64,000 nucleotides of DNA, taken from contig NZ_CP128362.1 in NCBI RefSeq assembly GCF_034274695.1, positions 4,900,501 through 4,964,500 on the forward strand, written 5' to 3'. Both the position numbers and the translations under genes were made by a program. The stretch comes from Chitinophaga sp. LS1. Its GTDB lineage: Bacteria; Bacteroidota; Bacteroidia; Chitinophagales; Chitinophagaceae. Within the stretch, counting starts at the first letter, position 1; each line of letters begins with the position of its first letter. Shown piece by piece: positions 48,456-57,269 of this stretch. The notes under the pieces were generated by a model. It searched no databases and had not been told where the DNA came from. It worked only from the letters and a program-made list of their open reading frames with translations.

Positions 48456-48460
48456 ATCCA

Positions 48461-48970
48461 TTATTTAATACCCTTCAACGCCGCCAGCGACTCCGTCACA
48501 TGCTTCTCCCCATCTTTCATACTATTAAAAGTATGTACCACCACTCCCTGCTTATCCACCACATAAGTCACCCTCCCCGGAATCACAAACGTCTTCGGCA
48601 CCCCAAATAACTTTCGCACACTATTAGAAGTATCGGCCAATAACGTAAATGGCAGATTATGATGCTGCGCAAACTTTTTATGCGAAGCCACCCCATCAGA
48701 ACTAATGCCTATCACCTTCGCCCCATACTGTGAAAAAGCAGTATAAGAATCCCTGAAAGAACAGGCCTCTTTCGTACACACACTGGTCTCATCCTTTGGA
48801 TAAAAATAGATCACCAATGGCTGTTTCCCCAGCACAGAATTGATATCAAAGGTATTACCATCCTGATCCTTGAGCTGAAAAGCCGGTACTTTATCACCTA
48901 CTTTCAGCTGGGATTTGGAATTACATGCAAAAACAAAGAAGGACAATGAAAACATAAGAAGCTGCTTCAT
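48461..48970 (-). CDS. Peroxiredoxin of the BCP/thiol-peroxidase type, lipid-anchored
   Basis: A 169-residue protein with a lipoprotein signal (MKQLLMFSLSFFVFACNSKSQ). The thioredoxin-fold domain has VYFYPKDET-type (LVIYFYPKDETSVCTKEACSFRD) with the peroxidatic Cys in SVC and a second Cys five residues later, the BCP arrangement. GISSDGVASHKKFAQHHNLPFTLLAD follows, with VTYVVDKQGVV near the end. It reduces hydroperoxides, here in the periplasm. The start at 48970 is preferred because it gives the lipobox at normal distance; an upstream in-frame start adds ten residues. Confidence 0.93.
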   Translation of the reverse strand: MKQLLMFSLSFFVFACNSKSQLKVGDKVPAFQLKDQDGNTFDINSVLGKQPLVIYFYPKDETSVCTKEACSFRDSYTAFSQYGAKVIGISSDGVASHKKFAQHHNLPFTLLADTSNSVRKLFGVPKTFVIPGRVTYVVDKQGVVVHTFNSMKDGEKHVTESLAALKGIK

Positions 48971-49067
48971 ATAATTTATGATTAAGTTAACCGTATGCAA
49001 GATATACGTATTTTTTGGCCCCCGGTATTTTCATATTCCTTATTTTTACCCCCTAAAACTGCATACT

Positions 49068-49595
49068 TTGAAGACCATACTGAGTGGTACACAAGTGGCC
49101 ATCACTGTTGACAGACTCTGTCACCAGCTTATCGAAAATCATGGAGACTTCTCCAAAACTGCGCTGATCGGACTTCAGCCCAGAGGTATTTATCTGGCTG
49201 ACAGAATCTACAATACCCTGCAGAAGCTGCTGCCAGGCGTAAAAATCCAATATGGAAGAATTGACATCACCTTCTACCGTGATGACTTCAATAAAGGGAA
49301 AGCACTCCATGTGCCTAACGAAACCGCTATCGATTTTTCAATTGAAAATAAGAAAGTAGTATTGATCGATGACGTGCTGTACACCGGCCGTACCACCCGC
49401 TCCGCACTGGATGCAATGCTGGATTTCGGCAGACCTTCTGAGGTAGAACTGCTTGTATTGATAGATCGCCGGTTTACCCGAGAACTACCTATTCAGGCGG
49501 ACTATGTAGGGCGTACCATTGATGCCGTCAATTCGGAAATGGTGAAAGTGCGCTGGAAGGATCGTGACGGGCATGATGATGTTATTATTGAGTAG
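49068..49595 (+). CDS. pyrR: Pyrimidine operon regulator / uracil phosphoribosyltransferase PyrR
   Basis: A 175-residue protein if it starts at TTG 49068 (KTILSGTQVAITVDRLCHQL), where family similarity begins; the in-frame ATG at 48978 would add an unrelated 30 residues. Motifs: LIGLQPRGIYLADRI, YGRIDITFYRDDF and the PRPP-binding VVLIDDVLYTGRTTRSALDAML. PyrR binds pyr mRNA in response to UMP in many bacteria and has UPRTase activity. pyrB follows. The last 77 bases of this gene are copied several times in the downstream spacer. Confidence 0.93.
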   Translation: MKTILSGTQVAITVDRLCHQLIENHGDFSKTALIGLQPRGIYLADRIYNTLQKLLPGVKIQYGRIDITFYRDDFNKGKALHVPNETAIDFSIENKKVVLIDDVLYTGRTTRSALDAMLDFGRPSEVELLVLIDRRFTRELPIQADYVGRTIDAVNSEMVKVRWKDRDGHDDVIIE

Positions 49596-49903
49596 CAGCA
49601 TGATGTCTGGTCGGGATAATGAAAGTGTGCTGGAAGGAGATAGACGGGCATGATGATGTTATTATTGAGTAACAGCATAATGTCTGGTCGGGATAATGAA
49701 AGTGTGCTGGAAGGAGATAGACAGGCATGATGCTGTCAGTATCCAATAAAACAGGGAACTCTCTGGGCGCAAATGGTAAAAGTATACTGGCTGGATCGTG
49801 ACAAGCGTAATGCCGTCATTATCTAATTAAAACAGCAACCCATCTGCCCGGAAATGTGAAACAGACAAACCATCACCGCCTTAATGCCATCAATTTCGAA
49901 TAA
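49596..49903 (+). repeat. Tandem, decaying copies of the 3' end of pyrR
   Basis: The gene end encodes MVKVRWKDRDGHDDVIIE and a stop. Downstream at 77-, 77- and 80-base steps are ATG-to-stop copies: MKVCWKEIDGHDDVIIE-stop, MKVCWKEIDRHDAVSIQ-stop and MVKVYWLDRDKRNAVII-stop, plus a fourth, more decayed copy ending at 49903. The link pieces (GCATGATGTCTGGTCGGGAT and GCATAATGTCTGGTCGGGAT) are repeated too. The rest of the spacer carries the pyrB promoter. Confidence 0.93.
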
Positions 49904-49929
49904 TTTTACCATACCGTCCGGATATTGAT

Positions 49930-49961
49930 TTTGGGTTTTGTATTCAGGTCATTTATATTTG
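49930..49961 (+). promoter_or_regulatory. Bacteroidota-type promoter of pyrB
   Basis: TTTG (49930-49933), a 20-base spacer and TATATTTG (49954-49961) match both elements exactly. The ATG is 8 bases further on, so the mRNA should be nearly leaderless, leaving no room for PyrR-controlled attenuation. Confidence 0.78.
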
Positions 49962-49969
49962 CATCTTAA

Positions 49970-50899
49970 ATGTCATTATCAGTAAATCATCTCCTCGGAA
50001 TTCGCGGTCTGAAGCGTCAGGATATAGAACTTATCTTTCAAACGGCTGATCAGTTCAAAGAGGTTTTACAGAGACCTATCAAAAAAGTTCCTACGCTCAG
50101 GGATACTACCATCGTTAATTTATTTTTTGAAAATTCCACCCGCACCCGTATCTCCTTCGAACTGGCGGAGAAACGTCTCGGTGCCGACGTGGTGAATTTT
50201 TCAGCATCAGGATCTTCGGTATCAAAAGGTGAAACCCTCATCGATACCGTAAACAATATCCTCTCCATGAAAGTGGACATGGTAGTCATGCGACACTCAG
50301 CCAGCGGTGCGCCACACTTCTTATCCAAACACATTGATGTACCTATCGTAAACGCCGGTGACGGGATCAACGAACACCCGACCCAGGCGCTGCTCGATGC
50401 CTTCTCTATCAGGGAAAAGCTCGGTACCGTAACAGGAAAGAAAATCGCCATCTGTGGCGATATCATGCACTCCCGCGTAGCACTGTCCAACATCTACTGC
50501 CTGAAGCAACTGGGCGCAGAGGTAACGGTTGTAGGTCCGCCTACACTCATCCCTAAGCACATGCAGGAAGCACTGGGTGTAAATGTCAGCTACGACATCC
50601 GCGAAACACTGGAATGGTGTGATGTGGCGAACGTACTGCGTATACAGCTGGAAAGACAAAATACACCGCTCTTCTCTTCTCTGAGAGAATACTCACTGGC
50701 TTACGGTGTAAACCGCCAGCTGCTGGATAGTCTTAAGAAAGAGATCGTGATTATGCACCCGGGCCCGATTAATCGCGGCGTAGAGTTAAGCTCTGATGTA
50801 GCTGACTCCGGACATTCTATCATCCTGAACCAGGTGGAGAATGGGGTAGCGGTTCGTATGGCAGTTTTGTACCTGCTGGCAGGGAAAAAAGAACACTAG
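49970..50899 (+). CDS. pyrB: Aspartate carbamoyltranscarbamylase catalytic subunit
   Basis: A 309-residue enzyme making carbamoyl aspartate in pyrimidine synthesis. Carbamoyl phosphate-binding FFENSTRTRISFELAEKRLGAD, the second-subunit loop SASGSSVSKGETLIDT, MVMRHSASGAPH, INAGDG-type (VNAGDGINEHPTQALLDAFSI) and MHPGPINRGVELSSDVAD are all present. No pyrI regulatory subunit gene is adjacent, so the enzyme may be a simple trimer controlled by transcription. A terminator follows. Confidence 0.97.
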   Translation: MSLSVNHLLGIRGLKRQDIELIFQTADQFKEVLQRPIKKVPTLRDTTIVNLFFENSTRTRISFELAEKRLGADVVNFSASGSSVSKGETLIDTVNNILSMKVDMVVMRHSASGAPHFLSKHIDVPIVNAGDGINEHPTQALLDAFSIREKLGTVTGKKIAICGDIMHSRVALSNIYCLKQLGAEVTVVGPPTLIPKHMQEALGVNVSYDIRETLEWCDVANVLRIQLERQNTPLFSSLREYSLAYGVNRQLLDSLKKEIVIMHPGPINRGVELSSDVADSGHSIILNQVENGVAVRMAVLYLLAGKKEH

Positions 50900-50923
50900 A
50901 CAATACTAACAAACCCAATAAGT

Positions 50924-50957
50924 AAAAACGCTTTTACCGTTTGGTAAAAGCGTTTTT
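50924..50957 (+). terminator. Terminator after pyrB
   Basis: AAAAACGCTTTTACC and GGTAAAAGCGTTTTT form a perfect 15-bp stem with a GTTT loop. Confidence 0.93.
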
Positions 50958-51046
50958 TTCTGAAAATGGTTTTCATCTTCGTTGGAGAATTCCATTTCTT
51001 TGAAAATGGTTTTCATTCCCCCGTTGGAGAATTCCCTCTTTCATGA
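50953..51046 (+). repeat. Two-copy occurrence of the dispersed ~54-bp element
   Basis: GGTTTTCATC or GGTTTTCATT occurs at 50968 and 51008, each after TGAAAAT and followed by GTTGGAGAATTCC. The second unit ends CTCTTTCATGAA as at 46641-46652. It starts in the T-run of the pyrB terminator. Confidence 0.85.
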
Positions 51047-51115
51047 ATGTTTTATTAGTGAAATGATGTAAGTAACTGATGAAAAAGGAAAGTGTTTATT
51101 AAAGACCATTCCCGT

Positions 51116-54100
51116 CTAAAATATCGCATTCATCCCCAACGTAAACGACCTGAAAAACGGATACTGATACCCCGTATTCGCCGCCTGCTCCGGATCATAA
51201 TACCTGATCTTCATCTTATTGATCTCCCACAGATCCTGCCCTGAAAAATACACCCTCAGACTACTAATCAATGGCTGCCCATGCGCAAATCTAAACGTAT
51301 ACCCCAACTGCAAATTCTTCAATCGTATATAGGCCGCATTCATCACCCAAAAAGAGCTAGGCGCCAGATTTTGACTATAGCCATTATATAACCGCGGAAA
51401 AGCCGCCTTCGTATTCTCCGCCGTCCAGTAATCCGCATGTATCTGCCATGGCTGCTGCCACCCTTCTACAAACGGCATACTATACTTCGCCGGCACTATC
51501 ACCTTCCGCTCCCCAATCCCCTGGAAGAACACTGAAAAATCCAACCCCTTCCACGAAAATCCCGCATCAAACCCATAAGAATACCTCGGCTGTGAACTAC
51601 CTAAATACACCAGATCCCCATGATCTGCTTTCGTATTAGTACCCCCGTTAATAATCCCATCATTATTCTGATCCACATATTTCAGATCTCCCGCAGCCGT
51701 AGTCGTACTCTGAAATGCATGCGCATTCGCCTCATCATTACTCTGGAAATACCCCTCCGCTTTATACCCTAAGATCGCATTATAAGGCAATCCTTCCAGT
51801 CCTTTATTATTCCCCGCCAGCCATGCTGTATTCCCATTCGATTGCAAGATCTTATTCTGGTCGTCAAAAAGATTCGCATTCACCCAATAACTAAACGGCC
51901 CCCTGTTATCTCTCCACCCAATATTCAATTCCCATCCCCATGACCGCATACTGGCTATAAAGAAAGAAGGATAAGCATAATTATAAGGAGGTAAAGTCTG
52001 TTCTGCTATCTGTATACGCGGATTGTGCTTCACAAAATAATCCGCTGTCACGGTCAGGCGGCCTTTCAGGAAAGCCATGTCCAACCCCGCATTCGTCGTA
52101 TTGATCGTCTCCCAGTTATTATTCCCCGGCATATACCTGTCTGTATAATCCTCGTTCAACAATGGATACGCCTGCGGATATTTCAGCTGATCACGGTAAT
52201 TATAATCATTCAACCCGGACCGCCAGTTGAAGTTCCCTAACAGCCCCCATGAAGCCCTCAGTTTAAACTCATCAAAGATGCGGAAGGCATGGTTAAACCA
52301 CTTCTCATTATTCAATCGCCAGCCCGCAGAGAAAGAAGGGAAGATGTGCTGGCGGGTAATCGAATTCATGGTAGAACTGTTGTAAAACAGCCTTGCTGCC
52401 ACCAGGTTCGCTTCCACCAGGTACCGGTCATTAAAGTTATAATTCAGCCTTGCAAATAGTGATCCCTGTGAGCCGGAAGCTTTGTACCAGCGAATATCCG
52501 CCCATGTAGGCTGATTAAATGCCAGTGTAGCAATCTCATTGTCCGATACATTGTAGAGCGAAGAGATCTTCTGGCGCTGATAATGACTCTCGTAAGCATA
52601 GCCTCCAAGAATGTGAATGGTATTCAGTTTGCCGGCAGGAATATCATAATCGGCCAGTAACTGCAGACTATGCTGTACTTCCAGCTGATCGCCTCTTTTC
52701 AGAGAGTTCGGATCATTGATGCTGTTTGCATACCCATTTCCGTTATAGTAATTGATAGTTTGCTTGCCAAGCCCATCGTAGTAATGCGTGATCTGCGGAC
52801 TGTACACTGCTTTCAGCGTTAACCCCTTCACAGGATTTTCTGCTTTCAGACTAAAGGTCGCATCAGCAAAAGATGTTTGTTCATCCCGTTTGCCTCCGTG
52901 CTGTAAGAGCGAAATAGGGTTATAACCGGTTGTATAATTGCTTGTATTGGGCACATATGTTGGAACATTGCCCGGTGCCTGGTATAAATAATTCAATAAA
53001 CCATTGTACCCATCCACACGATAGCCGGGTGATTGTGTATGACTTTTCGCATACTGCAAACTCGTTTCCAGGCTGATCATATCGCTGAAACGGTTATTGA
53101 TATTCAGTTGTACGTTATTCCTATTCGTATTATCAGGCCCGGTATTAAACAAGCCCTGTCGGGAAAACTGTCCTAATGATAACATATATTGGTGATCTGC
53201 AGAACCACCACGTGCACTGATATTAAAATTGGAAACGGAACTATTCTGACGGGTCACGTTTTTCAGCGGATCATTGTCGTAATAATATTTATAATCTCCA
53301 TTGCCATCAGCAATAGCTCCAACAGCAGGGTCTTTTAGGTAACCGATCTCCTGGTCTGTCCAGATGGGATCCATGCCGGCATTAGCCGCTGCCTGGTTTT
53401 GCAAAGTCGCTGCCTGCCAGGAGTGCATGCGTTTGGGCAAATTGATCGGATGCTCTAAACCAAAGAGGCTGTTGTATTCAACACTGATCTTCCCTGCTTT
53501 CCCTCTCTTGGTCGTTACGAGTACCACGCCACCAGCGGCTTGGGGGCCATATATACTCGCAGCGGCAGCATCTTTCAGTACGGAGATCGATTCAATATCG
53601 TTGGGATTGAGTAAGGTAATGGAACCGGGTGCACCATCTACAAGCACAAGTGGATCGCTGTTATTGCCGGAAGAGAGACCCCGGATCTGGAGATTAAATC
53701 CTTCTTTGCCGGGTTGTCCATTGAGGCGGGTTACGAGCAGGCCGGGAGCAGTGCCTTGCAGGGCGGCGAGTACATTCGTTACAGGCCGGCTTTTGAGGCG
53801 GCGTCCTTCTACTTTGGCGATAGACCCGGTGATGTTTGCTTTGGTCTGTATACCATATCCGATAATGACGAGGTCATTCAGTATTTTGGTATCGCCTGCC
53901 AGCAGTATATCCAGGTTTCTTCTTTGTTTGAGTGGTATTTCCTGTGGCTCGTAGCCGATGAGTGAAATCTGTAAAACAGCATCTCCATTATTCACTGTCA
54001 GTTTGAACCGACCTGTTTCATTGCTGCTCACGCCATTTCGCGTCCCTTTTTCCCTGATAGAAACTCCTGCCAGTGGCTTCTCTCCATCGGAAATGACCCC

Positions 54101-54526
54101 TGATACAGTGAATACTTCAGGTTCCGGTTTGGTCTGAATTTTCGGTATTCCGCTCACGGGGGCGGATTGCAGGATCGGGAAGACGATGATTTGTTTATTC
54201 CTGACTTCAAATGCGTATTTGCTACCTGAGAATAATTGTTGCAGCACGGTATTCAATGGCTGGTGATCAGCATTGATGGTGATGCTCCTGGAATTTTCTA
54301 TGACGGTGGAAGAAATAGCGAAGGTAAGGCCGGTTTGTTTTTCGACGAGGCGGAGTACCTGGCGGAGGGGAGTGCGGGTTACTTTCAGGGATACGTGAAT
54401 CGTATCAGCATCCTGGGCCTTCACTGATGGGCATGCCAAAAGAAGCCCTATACATGCACAAAAAAGTGCGATGTACCAGCGCTTGGTTAAAGCGGCCTTC
54501 CGGAGTGCCTTATGAGTTTCCTGCAT
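51116..54526 (-). CDS. SusC-like TonB-dependent transporter with STN domain (sigma-regulated type)
   Basis: A 1136-residue transporter. A signal peptide (ends SVKAQ) is followed by an STN domain (about 42-115: LKVTRTPLRQVLRLVEKQTGLTF) that contacts the anti-sigma factor. A carboxypeptidase-like domain (FTVSGVISDGEKPLAGVSIREKG), the plug (RPVTNVLAALQGTAPGLLVTRLNG, ESISVLKDAAAASIYGPQAAGGVV) and the barrel, ending FFRSFTLGMNAIF, complete it. It lies 15 bases after the FecR gene in an ECF/FecR/transporter operon, the trans-envelope signalling arrangement. No SusD gene follows: the next gene, pyrB, is on the other strand. Substrate unknown. Confidence 0.95.
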   Translation of the reverse strand: MQETHKALRKAALTKRWYIALFCACIGLLLACPSVKAQDADTIHVSLKVTRTPLRQVLRLVEKQTGLTFAISSTVIENSRSITINADHQPLNTVLQQLFSGSKYAFEVRNKQIIVFPILQSAPVSGIPKIQTKPEPEVFTVSGVISDGEKPLAGVSIREKGTRNGVSSNETGRFKLTVNNGDAVLQISLIGYEPQEIPLKQRRNLDILLAGDTKILNDLVIIGYGIQTKANITGSIAKVEGRRLKSRPVTNVLAALQGTAPGLLVTRLNGQPGKEGFNLQIRGLSSGNNSDPLVLVDGAPGSITLLNPNDIESISVLKDAAAASIYGPQAAGGVVLVTTKRGKAGKISVEYNSLFGLEHPINLPKRMHSWQAATLQNQAAANAGMDPIWTDQEIGYLKDPAVGAIADGNGDYKYYYDNDPLKNVTRQNSSVSNFNISARGGSADHQYMLSLGQFSRQGLFNTGPDNTNRNNVQLNINNRFSDMISLETSLQYAKSHTQSPGYRVDGYNGLLNYLYQAPGNVPTYVPNTSNYTTGYNPISLLQHGGKRDEQTSFADATFSLKAENPVKGLTLKAVYSPQITHYYDGLGKQTINYYNGNGYANSINDPNSLKRGDQLEVQHSLQLLADYDIPAGKLNTIHILGGYAYESHYQRQKISSLYNVSDNEIATLAFNQPTWADIRWYKASGSQGSLFARLNYNFNDRYLVEANLVAARLFYNSSTMNSITRQHIFPSFSAGWRLNNEKWFNHAFRIFDEFKLRASWGLLGNFNWRSGLNDYNYRDQLKYPQAYPLLNEDYTDRYMPGNNNWETINTTNAGLDMAFLKGRLTVTADYFVKHNPRIQIAEQTLPPYNYAYPSFFIASMRSWGWELNIGWRDNRGPFSYWVNANLFDDQNKILQSNGNTAWLAGNNKGLEGLPYNAILGYKAEGYFQSNDEANAHAFQSTTTAAGDLKYVDQNNDGIINGGTNTKADHGDLVYLGSSQPRYSYGFDAGFSWKGLDFSVFFQGIGERKVIVPAKYSMPFVEGWQQPWQIHADYWTAENTKAAFPRLYNGYSQNLAPSSFWVMNAAYIRLKNLQLGYTFRFAHGQPLISSLRVYFSGQDLWEINKMKIRYYDPEQAANTGYQYPFFRSFTLGMNAIF

Positions 54527-54541
54527 TTTCTCCGGAAGTAC

Positions 54542-55552
54542 TTAATAAATTTCTACGAGGCTATCTTTCTGTACGGTATGTACCTGCAGTGTTTTTGACA
54601 GGATGTCCAGTACTTCAGAAAGGGATTCCTTATGGAAGGTTGCGATCAGCTTTTTATCGGCCAGCTCATCACCTTTTAGTACGATATGTACTTTATAATA
54701 ATCTTCGAGTATGTCGGCAACTTCTGACAATGAGGCATCGTCAAAGGTAAGCTGACCAGTTTTCCATGCGATAGGATTATTATTTCTATGGTGACGGGTG
54801 GTGATGCTTTCGCTGGCTAGTAGCATATCGGCTTCCTGGCCCGGGATGAGGATCACAGATTTGTTCCTGTTCTTGTAAATAGCTCTTACTTTACCACTCT
54901 GTACAAAGACTTTTACGTCCTGTTTGGTTTCTTTCACATCGAAGGAGGTACCAAGTACTTCAATGTCCACATTTTTCAGGTGAACGGTGAATGGTTTTTC
55001 AGGCATATGCTTTACATCTACGAATACTTCCCCTTGTTGTACGTATACTTCGCGGGTATCACCTTTGAAGTGGCGGGGGTATTTGACAGAAGTATGTGCA
55101 TTCAGATAGAGTCTGGTACCGTCTGGCAACAGCAGGCTATCTTTATTTTGTGCGGTTTGTTGGGTCGTATACATTGGCTGACGGACCAGGAGGTAAGTTC
55201 CTGCCATCAGTAGCACGGAAGCGGCTGCTGCCCACCAGTAACGGTGTACAGGTTTCCGCATCTTTATAACGGGAGTTGAATTGGATGTGACTGGGGTAAG
55301 GGTACTGTTGCCGGAGAGTACTTCTTCCGTAGCTAACAGGGTTTCAAACCTTTGCCATTGTTGCGTGGTATTGTAGGTAGCTGCTGTAGGCAACAGATCG
55401 TCGCCCTGCCATAAGGATTTGGTTTCTAAGAAGATATCCAAATTGGCAGCATCCATCTGCAACCATTCATCCAGTGAACGTTTGTGCTCCTCATGTCCTG
55501 GTTCTTCCAGGTAGCGGATAACGACATCGATATCAGGTTGCTGTAGTTTCAT
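54542..55552 (-). CDS. FecR-family anti-sigma factor
   Basis: A 336-residue inner-membrane protein. The short cytoplasmic N-terminus (about 1-90, DVVIRYLEEPGHEEHKRSLDEWLQMD) binds the sigma factor. One membrane helix (WWAAAASVLLMAGTYLLV, about 105-122) is followed by the periplasmic FecR domain (LLLPDGTRLYLNAHTSVKYPRHF, REVYVQQGEVFVDVKHMPEKPFTVHLKN). A C-terminal DUF4974 segment (FDDASLSEVADILEDYYKVHI) follows. It passes the signal from the transporter's STN domain to the ECF sigma factor, whose gene lies about 100 bases upstream. Confidence 0.95.
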   Translation of the reverse strand: MKLQQPDIDVVIRYLEEPGHEEHKRSLDEWLQMDAANLDIFLETKSLWQGDDLLPTAATYNTTQQWQRFETLLATEEVLSGNSTLTPVTSNSTPVIKMRKPVHRYWWAAAASVLLMAGTYLLVRQPMYTTQQTAQNKDSLLLPDGTRLYLNAHTSVKYPRHFKGDTREVYVQQGEVFVDVKHMPEKPFTVHLKNVDIEVLGTSFDVKETKQDVKVFVQSGKVRAIYKNRNKSVILIPGQEADMLLASESITTRHHRNNNPIAWKTGQLTFDDASLSEVADILEDYYKVHIVLKGDELADKKLIATFHKESLSEVLDILSKTLQVHTVQKDSLVEIY

Positions 55553-55654
55553 CTCTTACTATTAATACAATCAAAAATAAACTTACCATTAGTCCCCGTG
55601 GAAAAATTTTAACATTTTCTTGGGCGCCTATATATATATTATATGTATGCCCCT

Positions 55655-56197
55655 CTACTGCTGATTGAGCAGTCCCAACCTGATTTTTTTGAGTGCGGTG
55701 GTAAGGTGTGTGTATACTGTATTGATGGAAATATTTAATTGCTGCGATATCTCTGCGGGTGACAATCCTTTAATGCGACTCATCTCGAAGACCCGTCTGC
55801 ACTGTTCGGGTAGTTTTTCTAAAATGGAGAGATACTGGGCTTCCAGTTCTTTATGTTCCAGCAGGAGGTGCTCAATGGTGCCCGGTTCCTGCGTTTGTTG
55901 CTGTTCCTTTGCGTATGCCTGCTGCCTTTGGGTTTTCTTGATACGGTTCAGGCAGGTATTTACTGTAGCTCTGGCCAGATAGTGCTGGATAGGAGCGCGC
56001 TCATCCAGGTTTTCGGCAGTGCGCCACAGGTTCAGAAATACATCCTGCACAATGTCCTGCGCCTCTTCCTGATCTTTCAGGTAGCGCAAGGCAATGCTGA
56101 ACATGGATGGCGAAAACTGATTGAATATAATTTCAAAAACTTGTTTATCCCTGTTCCGAACCCCGGTGACTATATCTGTATTGTTGAGCGGCAGCAT
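55655..56197 (-). CDS. ECF sigma-70 factor
   Basis: A 180-residue sigma factor. Region 2 is seen as FNQFSPSMFSIALRYLKDQEEAQDIVQDVFLNLW, and region 4 as LEKLPEQCRRVFEMSRIKGLSPAEISQQ with the HTH LNISINTVYTHLTTALKKIR. It belongs to the Bacteroidetes-specific ECF group paired with FecR and SusC. It would switch on the downstream transporter operon when ligand is sensed. A -7-like TAATTTTG lies at 56272-56265 (-), 67 bases before the ATG, without a clear partner element. Confidence 0.95.
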   Translation of the reverse strand: MLPLNNTDIVTGVRNRDKQVFEIIFNQFSPSMFSIALRYLKDQEEAQDIVQDVFLNLWRTAENLDERAPIQHYLARATVNTCLNRIKKTQRQQAYAKEQQQTQEPGTIEHLLLEHKELEAQYLSILEKLPEQCRRVFEMSRIKGLSPAEISQQLNISINTVYTHLTTALKKIRLGLLNQQ

Positions 56198-56487
56198 CCT
56201 GTAACTATCTTTTCATTCCATTTTTAAAATAAAACTAAAATCGGCATTCAAAAACAGAATATAGCAAAATTATGGTTATTCTATCAATTATCCGGCTAAT
56301 TGAGGGGATCAGCGGTCAGACAAAAAAAGTAAATAATTTTTTTATACTTGTAAATGGGCCACTGTGGCTGATCTTTTATTTCTGAGCCCCCTTTTTTTAA
56401 AAAAAGACAAGTTTTTTTTAAAACGGACTAATGGTAAGGATATTAACGGTTGTATTATATATGTAGACAGTGAATAAGAAGCCGGCA

Positions 56488-56507
56488 TTTAGCAGGCGCC
56501 TGCTAAA
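56488..56507. promoter_or_regulatory. 20-bp perfect palindrome
   Basis: TTTAGCAGGCGCCTGCTAAA is self-complementary without spacer. It stands in the 1.07-kb gene-free stretch 56198-57269, just before the candidate structured RNA. Binding site or cruciform; no protein can be assigned. Confidence 0.5.
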
Positions 56508-56549
56508 AATTATTTAAAGAGTAACCATTCTTTGTTTAGGAAAGACAGA

Positions 56550-56858
56550 GTGGTATTGACAAATTGGGGAGGAAACCACTGCCTGAGGGCAGCGGTGATC
56601 GGAAGGCATGGATTTGCCTGTGATACGAGAGCGACCCCTCTATATATAATATAGAGGTAAGCAGTCATACCACACCATAACATACTTGCAAAAGGCAGGT
56701 GCCTATACCTTAGATTATTACCAGAGATCATTATATATGATGCAAGAAGGGTACAAGTCCCCTTTGCGCACTCTGAAAACTTACAACTCCTAAGCATGAT
56801 AGGAAAGTTGAGACCTGTAACAACCGGCCGGCTCTTTTGGGCCGGTTTATTTTTTTTA
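56550..56858 (+). ncRNA. Candidate structured RNA of unknown class ending in a terminator
   Basis: No convincing reading frame exists here, but pairings are dense. GTGGTATTGAC (56550-56560) pairs with GTCATACCAC (56663-56672, one bulge) and encloses several elements: GGGG/CCCC, CACTGCC-TGAG-GGCAGCGGTG, AGGCA/TGCCT, and CCTCTATAT/ATATAGAGG. Further 3' come AGGCA-GG-TGCCT, ATCAT/ATGAT, and a stem with loop TACAAGT closed by AAGGG/CCCCTT. The stretch ends in an intrinsic terminator. It matches none of tmRNA, RNase P RNA, SRP RNA or common riboswitches as far as I can recognise. A promoter could not be placed. Confidence 0.45.
56822..56858 (+). terminator. Terminator of the candidate RNA
   Basis: AACCGGCC and GGCCGGTT form an 8-bp stem; the tail is TATTTTTTTT. 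No gene on the plus strand ends here, which implies an untranslated transcript upstream. Confidence 0.85.
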
Positions 56859-56960
56859 TCTATTTTGCTAAAGGAAAAAATACCATACCCATTCCCGCTA
56901 TGCTTGCCAATTTAACGGGTGGGTATTTGGCCTCCTGATAACCTTCTATTTACAAACTGC

Positions 56961-57005
56961 ATCCGTTCATTTTAGGGGTACGACTCTGAAATGAGCGGAT
57001 TTTTC
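56961..57005 (+). terminator. Second terminator-like hairpin in the gene-free stretch
   Basis: ATCCGTTCATTT pairs with GAAATGAGCGGAT (one G-U pair) around a 15-base loop, followed by TTTTTCC. Confidence 0.6.
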
Positions 57006-57062
57006 CTTTTATAAACTCCCCCATACATTGCAGCAGGAATAACCCCAAAACCAGATTTTTCT

Positions 57063-57158
57063 TTTTACAACCAACCGTTCACTCACTTCTGCTCTTTTAC
57101 AACCAACCGTTCACTCACTTCTGCTCTTTTATAACCAACCTTCCATTCACTCCTGCTC
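57063..57158. repeat. 32-bp tandem repeat, three copies
   Basis: Units at 57063, 57095 and 57127 begin TTTTACAACCAACC or TTTTATAACCAACC; the first two are identical and the third is diverged. More decayed relatives (TTTACAAAC, TTTATAAAC) lie at 56949, 57008 and 57186, so a larger old array probably existed. Confidence 0.85.
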
Positions 57159-57269
57159 TACGGTCCATAAACTACCGGATTATTCTATTTACAAACTTCC
57201 CCAATCATACCTGTTTCACAATCCCGGGAAGGCTGTATTTTCTTTTCCAAAACGCTGTAAATTCGCAGC

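Noticed and set aside
56740..56770. tRNA-like T arm (GGG TACAAGT CCC)
   Set aside because: No acceptor, D or anticodon arm of the right spacing surrounds it.
56510..56797. 95-codon gene on the minus strand
   Set aside because: It overlaps densely paired segments of the candidate RNA, has no recognisable family and lacks a promoter.
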